A stretch of DNA of 64,000 nucleotides from contig JAURMR010000028.1 in assembly GCA_030830565.1 (NCBI GenBank), positions 101,284-165,283 on the forward strand, in the 5' to 3' direction. Shown here in pieces: positions 10,831 to 20,119 of this stretch. The notes below the pieces were generated by a model. That model made no database searches and was not told where the DNA came from. It saw nothing but the letters and a program-made list of their open reading frames with translations. The translations under genes were made by a program, and so were the position numbers. This DNA comes from Acidimicrobiales bacterium. Lineage in GTDB: Bacteria; Actinomycetota; Acidimicrobiia; Acidimicrobiales; Acidimicrobilacustridaceae. Position 1 is the stretch's first letter. The number at the start of each line of letters is the position of its first letter.

Positions 10831-11508
10831 ATGGAACTGATTTTCATTCGACACGGACAGCCACAGTGGGAGATCGACGGAGGTGGAGTCGATGACCCTG
10901 TGCTCACTGACATCGGACACCGTCAGGCGGAACTACTCCCCTCATTCTTCGCTGACCTCCCAATCGATCGGTTGATCGTCTCACCTCTTGTTCGCGCACA
11001 ACAGACGGCCGTACCACTCATCGAAGCGTTTGATCTGGAACCCGAAACGCATGACTGGATCGCGGAGATTCGCGCGCCAGTTTGGCAAGGCACCCCATCT
11101 GAGGTCATCGCAAAAGCTTTCGCCGAACAACGCGGTCGGCCGCTCAACGAACAGTGGGACGCAATTCCTGGTGCCGAATCGTTCCTCGAATTTCACCAAC
11201 GCGTCGTAGGTGGACTCACCGAGTTCCTCGCTGACATCGGTTGCACACGGACGCGCGGTTTCCCTCCGTTGTGGAACATGAATCACGAGGGTCCGCGAAT
11301 TGTGTTTGTTGCCCACTCTGGCGCCAATGCAGTCAGCCTCGGACACCTGCTCGGAATTGAACCCGTGCCGTGGGAGTGGGAGCGCTTTGTTGCCTTCCAC
11401 GCATCAATCAGCGTGGTGCGCCCGATGCATATCGCTGCATCGTTGTCATTCAGTCTGTTCCGTTTCTCTGACACATCACATTTGCCGAAGGAACTTCAGA
11501 CTCGCTGA
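10831..11508 (+). CDS. Histidine phosphatase family protein
   Basis: 225 residues of the phosphoglycerate-mutase-like superfamily. The phosphohistidine motif RHG is at residues 7-9 (FIRHGQPQWE), SPLVRAQQTA supplies the second Arg, and VAHSGAN carries the second catalytic His. Members act on phosphosugars, nucleotides or other small phosphates; the substrate here cannot be read from sequence. Third gene of a short plus-strand run with two small proteins, convergent with ppgK 8 bases away. Confidence 0.85.
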   Translation: MELIFIRHGQPQWEIDGGGVDDPVLTDIGHRQAELLPSFFADLPIDRLIVSPLVRAQQTAVPLIEAFDLEPETHDWIAEIRAPVWQGTPSEVIAKAFAEQRGRPLNEQWDAIPGAESFLEFHQRVVGGLTEFLADIGCTRTRGFPPLWNMNHEGPRIVFVAHSGANAVSLGHLLGIEPVPWEWERFVAFHASISVVRPMHIAASLSFSLFRFSDTSHLPKELQTR

Positions 11509-11516
11509 GCGAAAAA

Positions 11517-12299
11517 CTACTTCTTCTTACTGAGGTGCGACTGGCCATCGGTGCCGTGCTTGTCGCGATGGCGATGCACAGCAAGTGCGCCACCAACGAT
11601 GCCTGCGGCATTGCGAAGTGACGCAGCAACGACCGGCGTCCGGCAGGTCAGGTTGGGAATGAACTTGTCCGCCTTCTTGGATACGCCACCACCGATGATG
11701 AACAGGTCAGGCCAGAACAATTTCTCCACGGAACACAAATATTCATCGACTCGTGCGGTCCACTCGGACCAATCAAGTTCGAGTCGTTCGCGCACCGATG
11801 CTGCGGCCCACTTTTCGGCATCGCCCCCACGGAGCCACAAGTGACCAAGCTCAGTGTTGGGCACCAACGTTCCGTCAATCATGAGTGCGGAACCAATTCC
11901 GGTTCCCAGCGTGATGGTCATGATCACACCCGACTTTCCGCGAGCTGCACCAAAGCGCGTTTCGGCCTCACCAGCAGCGTCGGCATCGTTCACCATGGTG
12001 ACGGGGCAACCGGTTGCATCACTGATGATGCGCGACGCGTCGGCGTCGATCCACGACTTGTCGACATTGGCGGCGGTGAAGACCGTTCCACCTTTGACAA
12101 CGCCTGGGAATGTGCAGCCGATGGGGCCTGTCCATTCAAAGTGCTTTGCGATCTCCGCGACTGTGGTGCCAACAGCATCTGGCGTCGCGGGTTCGGGAGT
12201 CAGCAATCGAAGTCGATCGGTGACGAGATGCCCCTTCTTGGTGTCGACGACGGCACCCTTAATGCCAGTGCCACCGATATCGATACCTAGAACCTTCAT
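11517..12299 (-). CDS. ppgK: Polyphosphate glucokinase
   Basis: Phosphorylates glucose to glucose-6-phosphate with polyphosphate or ATP, a largely actinobacterial enzyme. 260 residues of the ROK-type ASKHA fold: phosphate loop [13 protein letters not shown] (7-19), catalytic Asp105 in [11 protein letters not shown]-site GTGIGSALM, then the PpgK-typical VPNTELGHL and AEKWAA. The very basic Lys/His-rich C-terminus (ending KKK) could help bind polyphosphate; that is inference. Last gene of gnd-galM-pgi-ppgK, which places its product directly into the next steps. Confidence 0.93.
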   Translation of the reverse strand: MKVLGIDIGGTGIKGAVVDTKKGHLVTDRLRLLTPEPATPDAVGTTVAEIAKHFEWTGPIGCTFPGVVKGGTVFTAANVDKSWIDADASRIISDATGCPVTMVNDADAAGEAETRFGAARGKSGVIMTITLGTGIGSALMIDGTLVPNTELGHLWLRGGDAEKWAAASVRERLELDWSEWTARVDEYLCSVEKLFWPDLFIIGGGVSKKADKFIPNLTCRTPVVAASLRNAAGIVGGALAVHRHRDKHGTDGQSHLSKKK

Positions 12300-12377
12300 C
12301 CGTCAGTCTCCTCACCCTCAGGCGAAGGAGTCTGCCACGCTGCGGAGAGGGGTGTCCCGGCCCGGTCTCGGCCCGGC

Positions 12378-14018
12378 CTAGGCCCGACCGCGTCCGTTTC
12401 GGTATCGCCGAATCAGTGCGCTCGTCGATGAATCGTGGGTCAGTGCCGGCGCAGCGTCGGCGGTGAGCTCGGGAATGATCGCCTGCGCAAGTTTCTTGCC
12501 TAACTCGACACCCCACTGATCGAAGGAGTCGATGCCCCACACCGCGCCTTGCACGAATGTTTTGTGTTCGTAGGTTGCGATGAGTTGACCAAGAACCTTG
12601 GGAGAAAGTTCTGGGACCATGATTGAGGTTGTCGGGTGATTTCCGGCAAACGTTCGTGCAGCAACCTGCGCTTCAGGAACGCCGTCTGCACGAACCTGGT
12701 CGGCGGTGCGACCGAATGCCAATGCTTCGGGTTGCGCGAAAAAGTTGGCCATGAAGATGTCTTGATGGCCGCCAACTTCGTGAGCAGGTGACACAAGGCC
12801 GATAAAGTCCGCCGGAATCAACTTCGTACCTTGATGAATGAGTTGGTAATACGCGTGCTGACCATTTGTGCCGGGTTGACCCCACACAATCTCTCCGGTC
12901 TGCGTTCCTACGGTTCGGCCCCAACGGTCGGTTGACTTTCCGTTGCTTTCCATCGCAAGTTGCTGCAAATACGGCGTGAGATGCGCGAGGTAATGGCTGT
13001 ACGGAAGGACTGCAAGCGTTTGTGCCCCAAAGAAGTTGTTGTACCAAACACCGATGAGTCCAAGAATGGCCGGAAGGTTCTGCTCCAACGGCGCGGTGCG
13101 GAAGTGATCGTCAACAAGTCGGAAGCCTTCAAGCATCTCGGTGAAGTTCTCTGGACCGATTGCAATCATCAACGACAAACCAATCGCTGAGTCGTAGCTA
13201 TAGCGGCCGCCGACCCAATCCCAGAAGCCGAACATGTTGTCGGTATCAATGCCGAACTTCGCGACTTCGGAAGCGTTGGTTGACACAGCAACAAAGTGCT
13301 TTGCAATCGCTGCGTCGTCACCAAGCGAAGCCAGCGCCCAGTTGCGCGCGCTATGCGCGTTCGTCATCGTTTCAAGCGTCGTGAACGTCTTCGACGCAAT
13401 GATGAACAGGGTCTCGGCAGGATCAAGGTCGTGTGTGAGTTCATAGAACTCAGTGCCATCAACGTTTGAAACGAAACGAACGTCGATGTTTTCTTGCGCG
13501 TAGGGCAACAGCGCTTCATGAGCCATTCGCGGCCCAAGATCGCTACCGCCGATACCGATGTTGATCACGGTACGAATACGCTTGCCCGTATGGCCGACCC
13601 ATTCACCTGAACGCACTCGGTTCGAGAACGACGCCATGCGGTCGAGAACCTCGTGCACATCAGGGACGACGTCGTGACCTTCGTCGGTGAGAACCACGCC
13701 CTTTGGTGCACGAAGTGCGATGTGAAGAACCGCGCGATCTTCAGTGACGTTGATGTGCTCGCCTGCCCACATGGCATCGCGCAGACCTTCGACGTCGGCC
13801 CGACGGGCAAGCGCGAACAACTTCGTGAGCGTTTCGTCCGTAAGGCGGTGCTTCGCGTAGTCGACGTAAAGATCTCCCACTTCGATGTTGAGACGATCGC
13901 AGCGAGTCGGGTCTGCCGCAAAGAGATCCCGCAAATGCACATCGGCGATTTCGGCTTGATGCGAAGCGAGCTCCCACCACTCGGTGGTTTGTTCGATCGG
14001 CTGTGGGGCGTCAGACAT
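12378..14018 (-). CDS. pgi: Glucose-6-phosphate isomerase
   Basis: Interconverts glucose-6-phosphate and fructose-6-phosphate. 546 residues, the usual length for the long bacterial type. Sugar-isomerase motifs are clear: [14 protein letters not shown], the phosphate-binding [23 protein letters not shown], the catalytic-Glu region [13 protein letters not shown], and QWGVELGK near the C-terminus. The start at 14018 has AGGAG 6 bases upstream and lies 14 bases after galM. The 78-base gap to ppgK is GC-rich with repeated CGGCCCGG words. Confidence 0.96.
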   Translation of the reverse strand: MSDAPQPIEQTTEWWELASHQAEIADVHLRDLFAADPTRCDRLNIEVGDLYVDYAKHRLTDETLTKLFALARRADVEGLRDAMWAGEHINVTEDRAVLHIALRAPKGVVLTDEGHDVVPDVHEVLDRMASFSNRVRSGEWVGHTGKRIRTVINIGIGGSDLGPRMAHEALLPYAQENIDVRFVSNVDGTEFYELTHDLDPAETLFIIASKTFTTLETMTNAHSARNWALASLGDDAAIAKHFVAVSTNASEVAKFGIDTDNMFGFWDWVGGRYSYDSAIGLSLMIAIGPENFTEMLEGFRLVDDHFRTAPLEQNLPAILGLIGVWYNNFFGAQTLAVLPYSHYLAHLTPYLQQLAMESNGKSTDRWGRTVGTQTGEIVWGQPGTNGQHAYYQLIHQGTKLIPADFIGLVSPAHEVGGHQDIFMANFFAQPEALAFGRTADQVRADGVPEAQVAARTFAGNHPTTSIMVPELSPKVLGQLIATYEHKTFVQGAVWGIDSFDQWGVELGKKLAQAIIPELTADAAPALTHDSSTSALIRRYRNGRGRA

Positions 14019-14032
14019 GTGAACTCCTGCGT

Positions 14033-14998
14033 TCAGGTGAGAGAAATGACATAGCGAGCGGTGAACCGTTCGCCCGGAGCAACCATTGGAGTTGTTTCCT
14101 GACAAAGGGCATTCGTAGGAGCCGTCATCGGCTCGAGGGCAATGAAGTCTGCCCCGACCGGCGAATAGACCTGCGCGTAGGGGTACTTTCGGTCAAAGAC
14201 AACAGTGAGACGGCGTCGGCCCGAGGCCAACAACAGCTGGCGATCGGCGCCAAGCCGATACGCGTTGTCATATGGCGTGTCACCCAGCTTCACGATTGAT
14301 GCTTGCTGAGGAACTTCTTCCCCGGTCGGGAGTCCCCGCTCATCAAGGAGCAATTGGGTGCGTGCCGGCATGCCAAGCCTGATCCGGTCGCGCTCGGCAT
14401 CAGGAAGTCGGAAGTATGGATGCCAACCGAAACTGATCGGCACCGCACGACGACCAGTAGCAGTCACCGTGGTTGACACCATCAAACGTCCGGGCGACAC
14501 AGTGAAACCAACTGCAAGTTCGTGCGGGAATGGAAATGCTTCCATCACCGCTTCATCAGCGGCCGCGTCGAAGGTCGCAACCAGCGAAGCCGACCCTGCC
14601 TGACCTTTGACTGATGCCAATTCCCAACCGGAACGTCCAACCAGGAGCCCATGAATGGGTAGTCCATTGCCGTCACGATGCAGCGCCAACTTCGAAAGCT
14701 CAACGACTTTTGAACCTACGCGGTAGGACGATTCAGCAAGGCGATTCGCCCATGGGGCCAACAACGGGATGCCAGTGGTGTGTCCGCCCATGGCGGAACT
14801 TGGCCCGCCATGAAAGTTGACGTACTCGCGCCCTTTATGAGCCAGTGATGCGCCAACCAAACCTGCCTCAGGGAGAACAGAGAAAACTGTTTGTCCCGCC
14901 GAAAGCGTGACTGCCGCAATGCCGTCGATTGTCGAGACGACAACCGAGCCATCAGCAACAGGTTCAGTTGCCACTCGCCGGCTTCTCGTCGTGCCCAC
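14033..14998 (-). CDS. Aldose 1-epimerase family protein
   Basis: Galactose-mutarotase-like protein of 321 residues, predicted to interconvert anomers of a sugar or sugar phosphate. Seen: [31 protein letters not shown] substrate loop, IHGLL with a catalytic-type His, FGWHPYF with a second His, and a late Glu in ALEPMTAP. Both candidate starts are GTG: 14998 overlaps gnd by 35 bases and 14974 by 11, so the shorter form is possible. Sandwiched between gnd and pgi, it may supply the anomer used by glucose-6-phosphate enzymes; that is inference. Confidence 0.85.
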   Translation of the reverse strand: MGTTRSRRVATEPVADGSVVVSTIDGIAAVTLSAGQTVFSVLPEAGLVGASLAHKGREYVNFHGGPSSAMGGHTTGIPLLAPWANRLAESSYRVGSKVVELSKLALHRDGNGLPIHGLLVGRSGWELASVKGQAGSASLVATFDAAADEAVMEAFPFPHELAVGFTVSPGRLMVSTTVTATGRRAVPISFGWHPYFRLPDAERDRIRLGMPARTQLLLDERGLPTGEEVPQQASIVKLGDTPYDNAYRLGADRQLLLASGRRRLTVVFDRKYPYAQVYSPVGADFIALEPMTAPTNALCQETTPMVAPGERFTARYVISLT

Positions 14999-15992
14999 CG
15001 AACTGCTTCCGCATGGCCGACAACAACTTGTCGGCGTAATCAGCTTCGCCGCGTGAGGTGAACCGCTCGTACAACGAAGTCGTCAAGATCGGAGCAGGTG
15101 CGCCAATATCGATAGCGGCAAGACTTGTCCAGCGGCCTTCGCCCGAATCGCTGACACGTCCAGCGAACGTGTCGAGTTGCGGATCTTCGACAAGTGCAGC
15201 GGCGACGAGGTCAAGAAGCCACGACGCGACCACACTTCCGCGGCGCCATACTTCGGCAACCGACTCAATATCTATGTCGTATTGGTAGTACTTCGGCTCG
15301 CGCAGCGGGGTGGTTTCTGCGTCGTTCTCGCGCGCAACCTTTCCAGCATTCGCGTGCTTGAGGATGTTGAGCCCTTCTGCATACGCGGCCATAAGCCCGT
15401 ATTCGATGCCGTTATGCACCATCTTCACGAAATGGCCCGCGCCGGCCGGCCCACAATGCAACCAACCTTGTTCCTCCGGAGTGAACTCGCCGGTGCGACC
15501 GGGCGTGCGTTCTGCATTGCCCACTCCGGGTGCGATCGTTCGAAAGATCGGTTCGAGATGCGTGACGATGTCATCCTCGCCACCAATCATCAGGCAGAAG
15601 CCGCGATCAAGACCAAAGACGCCACCGCTCGTGCCGACATCGACGTAATGAACACCCTTGGGAGCCAGGGCCTCGGCACGGTCGACGTCATCGCGGTAAT
15701 AGGTGTTGCCACCGTCAATCACGATGTCGCCCGATTCCATTAGTGCAGCAAGGTCATTCACGGTGCCGCCGGCGTATGCCGCGGGAACCATCACCCACGC
15801 CGCACGTGGAACATCAAGTTTCGAGACGAAATCCGCAAGATCGCTGGCCCCAGTGATGGAGTCGCTCTCAGCCGCAAGAGTTGCTACCGCTGCTGCATCG
15901 ACATCGAAGACCACGCAAGTGTGGCCATCACGAACAAGACGACGAACGAGATTTGCACCCATTCGTCCAAGACCCACCATGCCGAGCTGCAT
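14964..15992 (-). CDS. gnd: 6-phosphogluconate dehydrogenase, decarboxylating, short form
   Basis: Oxidatively decarboxylates 6-phosphogluconate to ribulose-5-phosphate. 342 residues, matching the short, mainly NAD-linked GndA/YqeC type and not the 470-residue dimeric enzyme. N-terminal Rossmann motif GLGRMGANLVRRL, then IDGGNTYYRDD, DVGTSGGVFGL, and the catalytic GAGHFVKMVHNGIEYG (Lys and Asn). The start at 15992 follows AAAGGA by 6 bases. First gene of the sugar operon, divergent from the PLC-like membrane gene. Confidence 0.93.
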   Translation of the reverse strand: MQLGMVGLGRMGANLVRRLVRDGHTCVVFDVDAAAVATLAAESDSITGASDLADFVSKLDVPRAAWVMVPAAYAGGTVNDLAALMESGDIVIDGGNTYYRDDVDRAEALAPKGVHYVDVGTSGGVFGLDRGFCLMIGGEDDIVTHLEPIFRTIAPGVGNAERTPGRTGEFTPEEQGWLHCGPAGAGHFVKMVHNGIEYGLMAAYAEGLNILKHANAGKVARENDAETTPLREPKYYQYDIDIESVAEVWRRGSVVASWLLDLVAAALVEDPQLDTFAGRVSDSGEGRWTSLAAIDIGAPAPILTTSLYERFTSRGEADYADKLLSAMRKQFGGHDEKPASGN

Positions 15993-16132
15993 CAGATTCC
16001 TTTCGGTTCCGCCAAACAGCGGTTCAACCATCCTGCCAAACCCCCGGGTCGGTCGCATGCGCGTCGGCGAGAACCTTCGTTTGGGATTGGGGTGTGGCAA
16101 AGTCTCCCGGTCCCCGATGCGAGGTCTTGGAA

Positions 16133-18454
16133 ATGCCGAACCCCTCCGAACAGTCTCGACCCCGTTCGGCCAAACGAACAGCACGGCACCTCGGGTCCAT
16201 CACCTGTGCGGTCTTGTTTTTCGTCACGTTCACCTTGGGAGTCACGTCGGTGTGGGCCCGCATGACCGTGTTCGACTCAGCCCGGTTCGCGGAACGCGCC
16301 GATCACATTCTTGATTCCGATGCCGTCCGTTCCGAGTTGGCCGATGAGTTCACCAACGCCATCATCAACGCCGGCCCGTCGAGCTTGGCCTCATTTCGCA
16401 CCGTCATCCGCACCGCGCTTGATCCAATTATGCAGACGCCGACGTTCCGAGCCATTTTTCGCCGCTCGCTCGATTCGGCACATGACTACCTCTTCACACG
16501 AAGCGGCAACGCTGCTGTCGTCAATCTCAGCGAAGGGCTCAATGTCCTCACTGGAAGTCTTCAAGCAACCAATCCCGATCTCGCCAATTCAATTCCCTCG
16601 GGAACGAATGATCTCTTAGTAAAGATCGGCGATCAGGCTCAGGGCCTCCATCTTTGGAAAATCGCCGAGAAACTCACACTGGCGGGCGTCGGTCTCCTCA
16701 TCTCGGCCGGCCTCTTCGCCATCGGCGCAATCCTCCTCGACACCAATCGACGACGAGGAACATTCGCCCTCGGAATCGCGGCGTCATTCAGCGGCCTCGT
16801 GATGTTCCTCGTCGCCACAGTGGTGCCGGTCATTGCCGGTTCTTTTGCCGATGATCCCGACACCGAACGGGCCTACTCGACGGCAACAAAATTATTCATT
16901 AGCGACTATCGACTTTTGTCGATCTGGTTCGTCGGAATGGGCGTTCTCCTTTGTTCCTTTGCGACTGCAACGACACCTCATGGCGAGTCACCGACCGTTC
17001 GTTCCACGATTGAACAGATGGTCGCTGCTGTTCGACGACGCATGCCCACAACCCAACGAGGTCGAATCGCTCACGCCGTACTTCTTATGGCCTTAGGTCT
17101 CCTCGTCGTCATTGAGCGAGACACTGTTCTTTCTCTCACCGTTGTCATCGTCGGTGCTCTTCTCGCCTACGTCGGTGCCGTACAGCTTCTCAGCATCATC
17201 GGTCGTCAAGCTGATGTACCGACGCGGGTGCTCGTGGCGTCAGATATTCGCAATTTCAGCTTTAAAAGTCCTGCAGTGCGGATCGGACTTGCGTCGTTTC
17301 TCGTAGTGTTTTCAATCTTCGCAGGCGCGTGGTACTCAACCTCTGCCGCCCGAGAGAAAAGCACGCTCAACGAAGAGCGCAAGTGCAACGGCTTTGCTGA
17401 ATTGTGCGATAAACGGCTCAACGAAGTTGCGTTCCTCGGGGCACACAACGCGATGTCGACTGCCGCTGATCCCGGTTGGCTGTTTTATGAGCAAACAAAG
17501 AGCATCCCCGCTCAGCTCGATTACGGCGTACGCGCATTACTCGTCAAAACTCATTACGGCATTCCAACAACGGTGAACGTCACTGGCGCAAACCTTGTTG
17601 TGACCGACTCCATCGCCGAACTCACGGCTGCTCCAGTCGACAACGTCGATCAGTTTTCGAACGAACAACAAGAACGCGCCAAGCAACTCCAGGCCAGTGT
17701 CAAAGTCGATCCGAATCTCCGCGATGTGTACTTGTGTCACGTGTATTGCGAATACGGAGCGACGAAGTTCACCACTGCTCTTGGCTACACCCGACAATTC
17801 CTTCTCAACAATCCCAACGAAGTCATCATGTGGTTCATCGGCGACTACGTCTCAAAAGCCGACACTGAAAAGGCGTTGCGTGATGCCAAGCTGATCGACC
17901 GGGTGTGGTTCTACAACCCGAACGAGCCGCTCCCGACGCTTGGTCAGCTCATCGATACCAACCGAAACATCATCATGCTTTCGGAGTTCAGTGGCGCTCC
18001 ACCTGAGTGGAACGTTCGCGGCTACGGCATTTTTCAAGACACGCCGTTTACCTTCCGGAAGGATTCCGAACTCTTCACGCCGGGATCTCCTCGTTATACC
18101 GGAGATCAGATGGTCGACGGGCCCGTCGCTACTACCGAGCCCGGCCCGGATGGAACCGAACAATGGACCAAGACCTGGGCCGGTCTTCCGAGTTGTGCTC
18201 CCAATAGAGGCACCCCAAGCTCGCCGCTCTTTCAGATCAATCACTGGATCACCCCAGCAGGAGCAGCACCTACCGTTGAAGAAGCGAAAGTGGTCAACTC
18301 CTTCGACGTCCTCATGCCGAGGGTGCAGGACTGCATGACTCAGCGATCGGCCTTCCCCACGATCATTGGCGTCAATTTCGTTGAGACTGGCGACGCGCTC
18401 AAGGTCGTGAACCAGCTCAACTCCTCGAAACGGCAGCCGAGCCAAGCGCGCTAG
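16133..18454 (+). CDS. Polytopic membrane protein with PLC-like phosphodiesterase domain
   Basis: 773 residues. About seven hydrophobic segments (roughly 22-44, 182-203, 209-236, 261-279, 312-328, 331-357, 382-402) leave an external-type loop at 45-180 and a C-terminal domain from about 415. That domain resembles the PI-PLC-like TIM barrel: EVAFLGAHNAMS with His438 and YLCHVYCEYGA with His536, the two positions that carry general acid/base in the family. The likely substrate is a phospholipid or other phosphodiester outside the membrane; untested. ATG at 16133 has GAGG 8 bases upstream. No family name recognised for the membrane part. Confidence 0.7.
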   Translation: MPNPSEQSRPRSAKRTARHLGSITCAVLFFVTFTLGVTSVWARMTVFDSARFAERADHILDSDAVRSELADEFTNAIINAGPSSLASFRTVIRTALDPIMQTPTFRAIFRRSLDSAHDYLFTRSGNAAVVNLSEGLNVLTGSLQATNPDLANSIPSGTNDLLVKIGDQAQGLHLWKIAEKLTLAGVGLLISAGLFAIGAILLDTNRRRGTFALGIAASFSGLVMFLVATVVPVIAGSFADDPDTERAYSTATKLFISDYRLLSIWFVGMGVLLCSFATATTPHGESPTVRSTIEQMVAAVRRRMPTTQRGRIAHAVLLMALGLLVVIERDTVLSLTVVIVGALLAYVGAVQLLSIIGRQADVPTRVLVASDIRNFSFKSPAVRIGLASFLVVFSIFAGAWYSTSAAREKSTLNEERKCNGFAELCDKRLNEVAFLGAHNAMSTAADPGWLFYEQTKSIPAQLDYGVRALLVKTHYGIPTTVNVTGANLVVTDSIAELTAAPVDNVDQFSNEQQERAKQLQASVKVDPNLRDVYLCHVYCEYGATKFTTALGYTRQFLLNNPNEVIMWFIGDYVSKADTEKALRDAKLIDRVWFYNPNEPLPTLGQLIDTNRNIIMLSEFSGAPPEWNVRGYGIFQDTPFTFRKDSELFTPGSPRYTGDQMVDGPVATTEPGPDGTEQWTKTWAGLPSCAPNRGTPSSPLFQINHWITPAGAAPTVEEAKVVNSFDVLMPRVQDCMTQRSAFPTIIGVNFVETGDALKVVNQLNSSKRQPSQAR

Positions 18455-18559
18455 AACCAATCAGATTTCACCGGCAGGCGGATGGGACGAGCGGCGCTTG
18501 GGCCGATAGATTCAGTGCCCTGAGCGCCCGGCCGATCCGGGTGACGAGAAGGGGAAGTC

Positions 18560-20020
18560 ATGCTGACGTACGACAAGTTCTTCATCGGGGGCGAGTGGGT
18601 CGAACCCGCGGGGAACGAAACACTCAAGGTGCTCTCGCCGACCACTGAAGAGATCATCGGTTCTGTTCCGGTTGCGACCAATGCCGACATGGACCGCGCC
18701 GTTGCCGCCGCCAAGGCTGCACTGACCGGCCCATGGGCCGATTACACGCCGCAAGAGCGTTCCGCTCTGCTCGCAAAGGTCGCCGAACTCCTGACTGCGC
18801 GCCAGGAAGAGTTCACCAACCTCATCACCAGCGAAGTTGGTGCGCCGTACTACTTCTCCATGTTCGGTCAGGTTCTGTCCGCAACCATGGTGCTCAACTC
18901 ATTCGCACAGCACACGCTGAACTTCCCGTTCGAAGAGCGTCGTGACGGCGCACTCGGCGGCCAGATCATCGTTCGCCGCGAACCAGTCGGCGTTTGCGCC
19001 GGCATCATCCCGTGGAACGTGCCGCTGTTCATCACCACGCTCAAGGTCGGACCGACGCTTGCTTCGGGTTCCACCATCGTGCTGAAGCCCGCACCGGAAA
19101 CCCCGCTCGACGCAAACCTCTTCGCCGAGGTTCTCATCGAAGCCGGCGTTCCCGCCGGTGTCATCAACATCGTTCCAGCCGACCGAGAGGTTGGCGAGTA
19201 CCTGGTGCGTCATCCTGACGTCAACAAGGTCAGCTTCACCGGTTCAACCGCTGCTGGTCGCAAGATCGGCGCCATCTGCGGCGAGCAGCTCAAGCGCTGC
19301 ACGCTTGAGCTTGGTGGCAAGTCCGCCGCAATCATTTGCGACGACGCCAACATCGAAGAGGCAGTCGGCCACATCATTCAGGGTGGCCTCATGAACAACG
19401 GTCAGGCGTGCGTCGCGCTCACCCGTGTTCTTGCCCCGGCAAGCAAGTACGACGAAATCCGTGAAGCACTCGGTGCTGCCGTTGGTGCACAGATCGCTGG
19501 CGATCCGGCCAACCCCGAGAACATGTGTGGACCACTCATCGCCGAGCGTCAGCGCGAGCGCGTCGAGGGCTACATCGCCAAGGGCAAGGCCGAAGGCGCA
19601 ACCGTTGTTGTCGGTGGCGGACGTCCCGACGAAGCAAAGGGTCACTTCGTGTCCCCCACACTCTTCGCCGATGTCACCAATGACATGACCATCGCCCGTG
19701 AAGAAATCTTCGGCCCAGTGTTGTCGCTTATCAAGTACGACACCCTCGAAGACGCCATCGCCATTGCCAACGACAACGATTACGGCCTTGCCGGTGCCTG
19801 CTACACCTCAGACATCGAAAAGGGCATCAACGTTGCTCGCAAGGTTCGCACTGGCACCTTCGGCGTGAACACTGCGCAGGGCATGGACTTCAACGGCCCG
19901 TTCGGTGGCTTCAAGAACTCGGGCGTTGGCCGCGAGCTTGGCCCCGAAGGCATCGAAGCATTCTGCGAGTGCAAGACCATCTCGCTCCCCGGTGGCATTG
20001 ATCTTCCGATCGGCGGCTGA
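18560..20020 (+). CDS. Aldehyde dehydrogenase (NAD(P)+-dependent)
   Basis: 486 residues, full-length ALDH superfamily enzyme oxidising an aldehyde to the acid. Catalytic residues are in place: Asn153 in PWNVP, Lys176 in VLKPAPE, Glu250 in LELGGKS, nucleophile Cys284 in NNGQACVALTR. The motif FGGFKNSGVGRELG is near the C-terminus. Substrate not deducible; nearby acyl-CoA dehydrogenases and an amidohydrolase suggest catabolism of a complex carbon source. GAGAAGGGGAAGTC precedes the ATG. A strong intrinsic terminator follows. Confidence 0.93.
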   Translation: MLTYDKFFIGGEWVEPAGNETLKVLSPTTEEIIGSVPVATNADMDRAVAAAKAALTGPWADYTPQERSALLAKVAELLTARQEEFTNLITSEVGAPYYFSMFGQVLSATMVLNSFAQHTLNFPFEERRDGALGGQIIVRREPVGVCAGIIPWNVPLFITTLKVGPTLASGSTIVLKPAPETPLDANLFAEVLIEAGVPAGVINIVPADREVGEYLVRHPDVNKVSFTGSTAAGRKIGAICGEQLKRCTLELGGKSAAIICDDANIEEAVGHIIQGGLMNNGQACVALTRVLAPASKYDEIREALGAAVGAQIAGDPANPENMCGPLIAERQRERVEGYIAKGKAEGATVVVGGGRPDEAKGHFVSPTLFADVTNDMTIAREEIFGPVLSLIKYDTLEDAIAIANDNDYGLAGACYTSDIEKGINVARKVRTGTFGVNTAQGMDFNGPFGGFKNSGVGRELGPEGIEAFCECKTISLPGGIDLPIGG

Positions 20021-20045
20021 TCGCTCCACCAACGTTGTGTAGTAC

Positions 20046-20084
20046 CCGGGGGTCGACCACACGGTCGGCCCCCGGTTTCGTTTT
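20046..20084 (+). terminator. Intrinsic terminator after aldehyde dehydrogenase gene
   Basis: A 13-bp stem (20046-20058 with 20063-20075, one G-T pair) around the loop ACAC, followed by TTTCGTTTT. It begins 25 bases after the ALDH stop. Because the next gene converges, it may serve both strands, but the T-run is on the plus strand. It is the clearest rho-independent terminator in the window. Confidence 0.88.
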
Positions 20085-20119
20085 GCGTTCGAGTTGGTGT
20101 TCGGGTTCGTGTTCGCCAG

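Noticed and set aside
12340..12400. Repeated CGGCCCGG words before pgi end as a terminator or REP element
   Set aside because: The words are short, do not give one clear stem and overlap the pgi coding end; likely base-composition effect.
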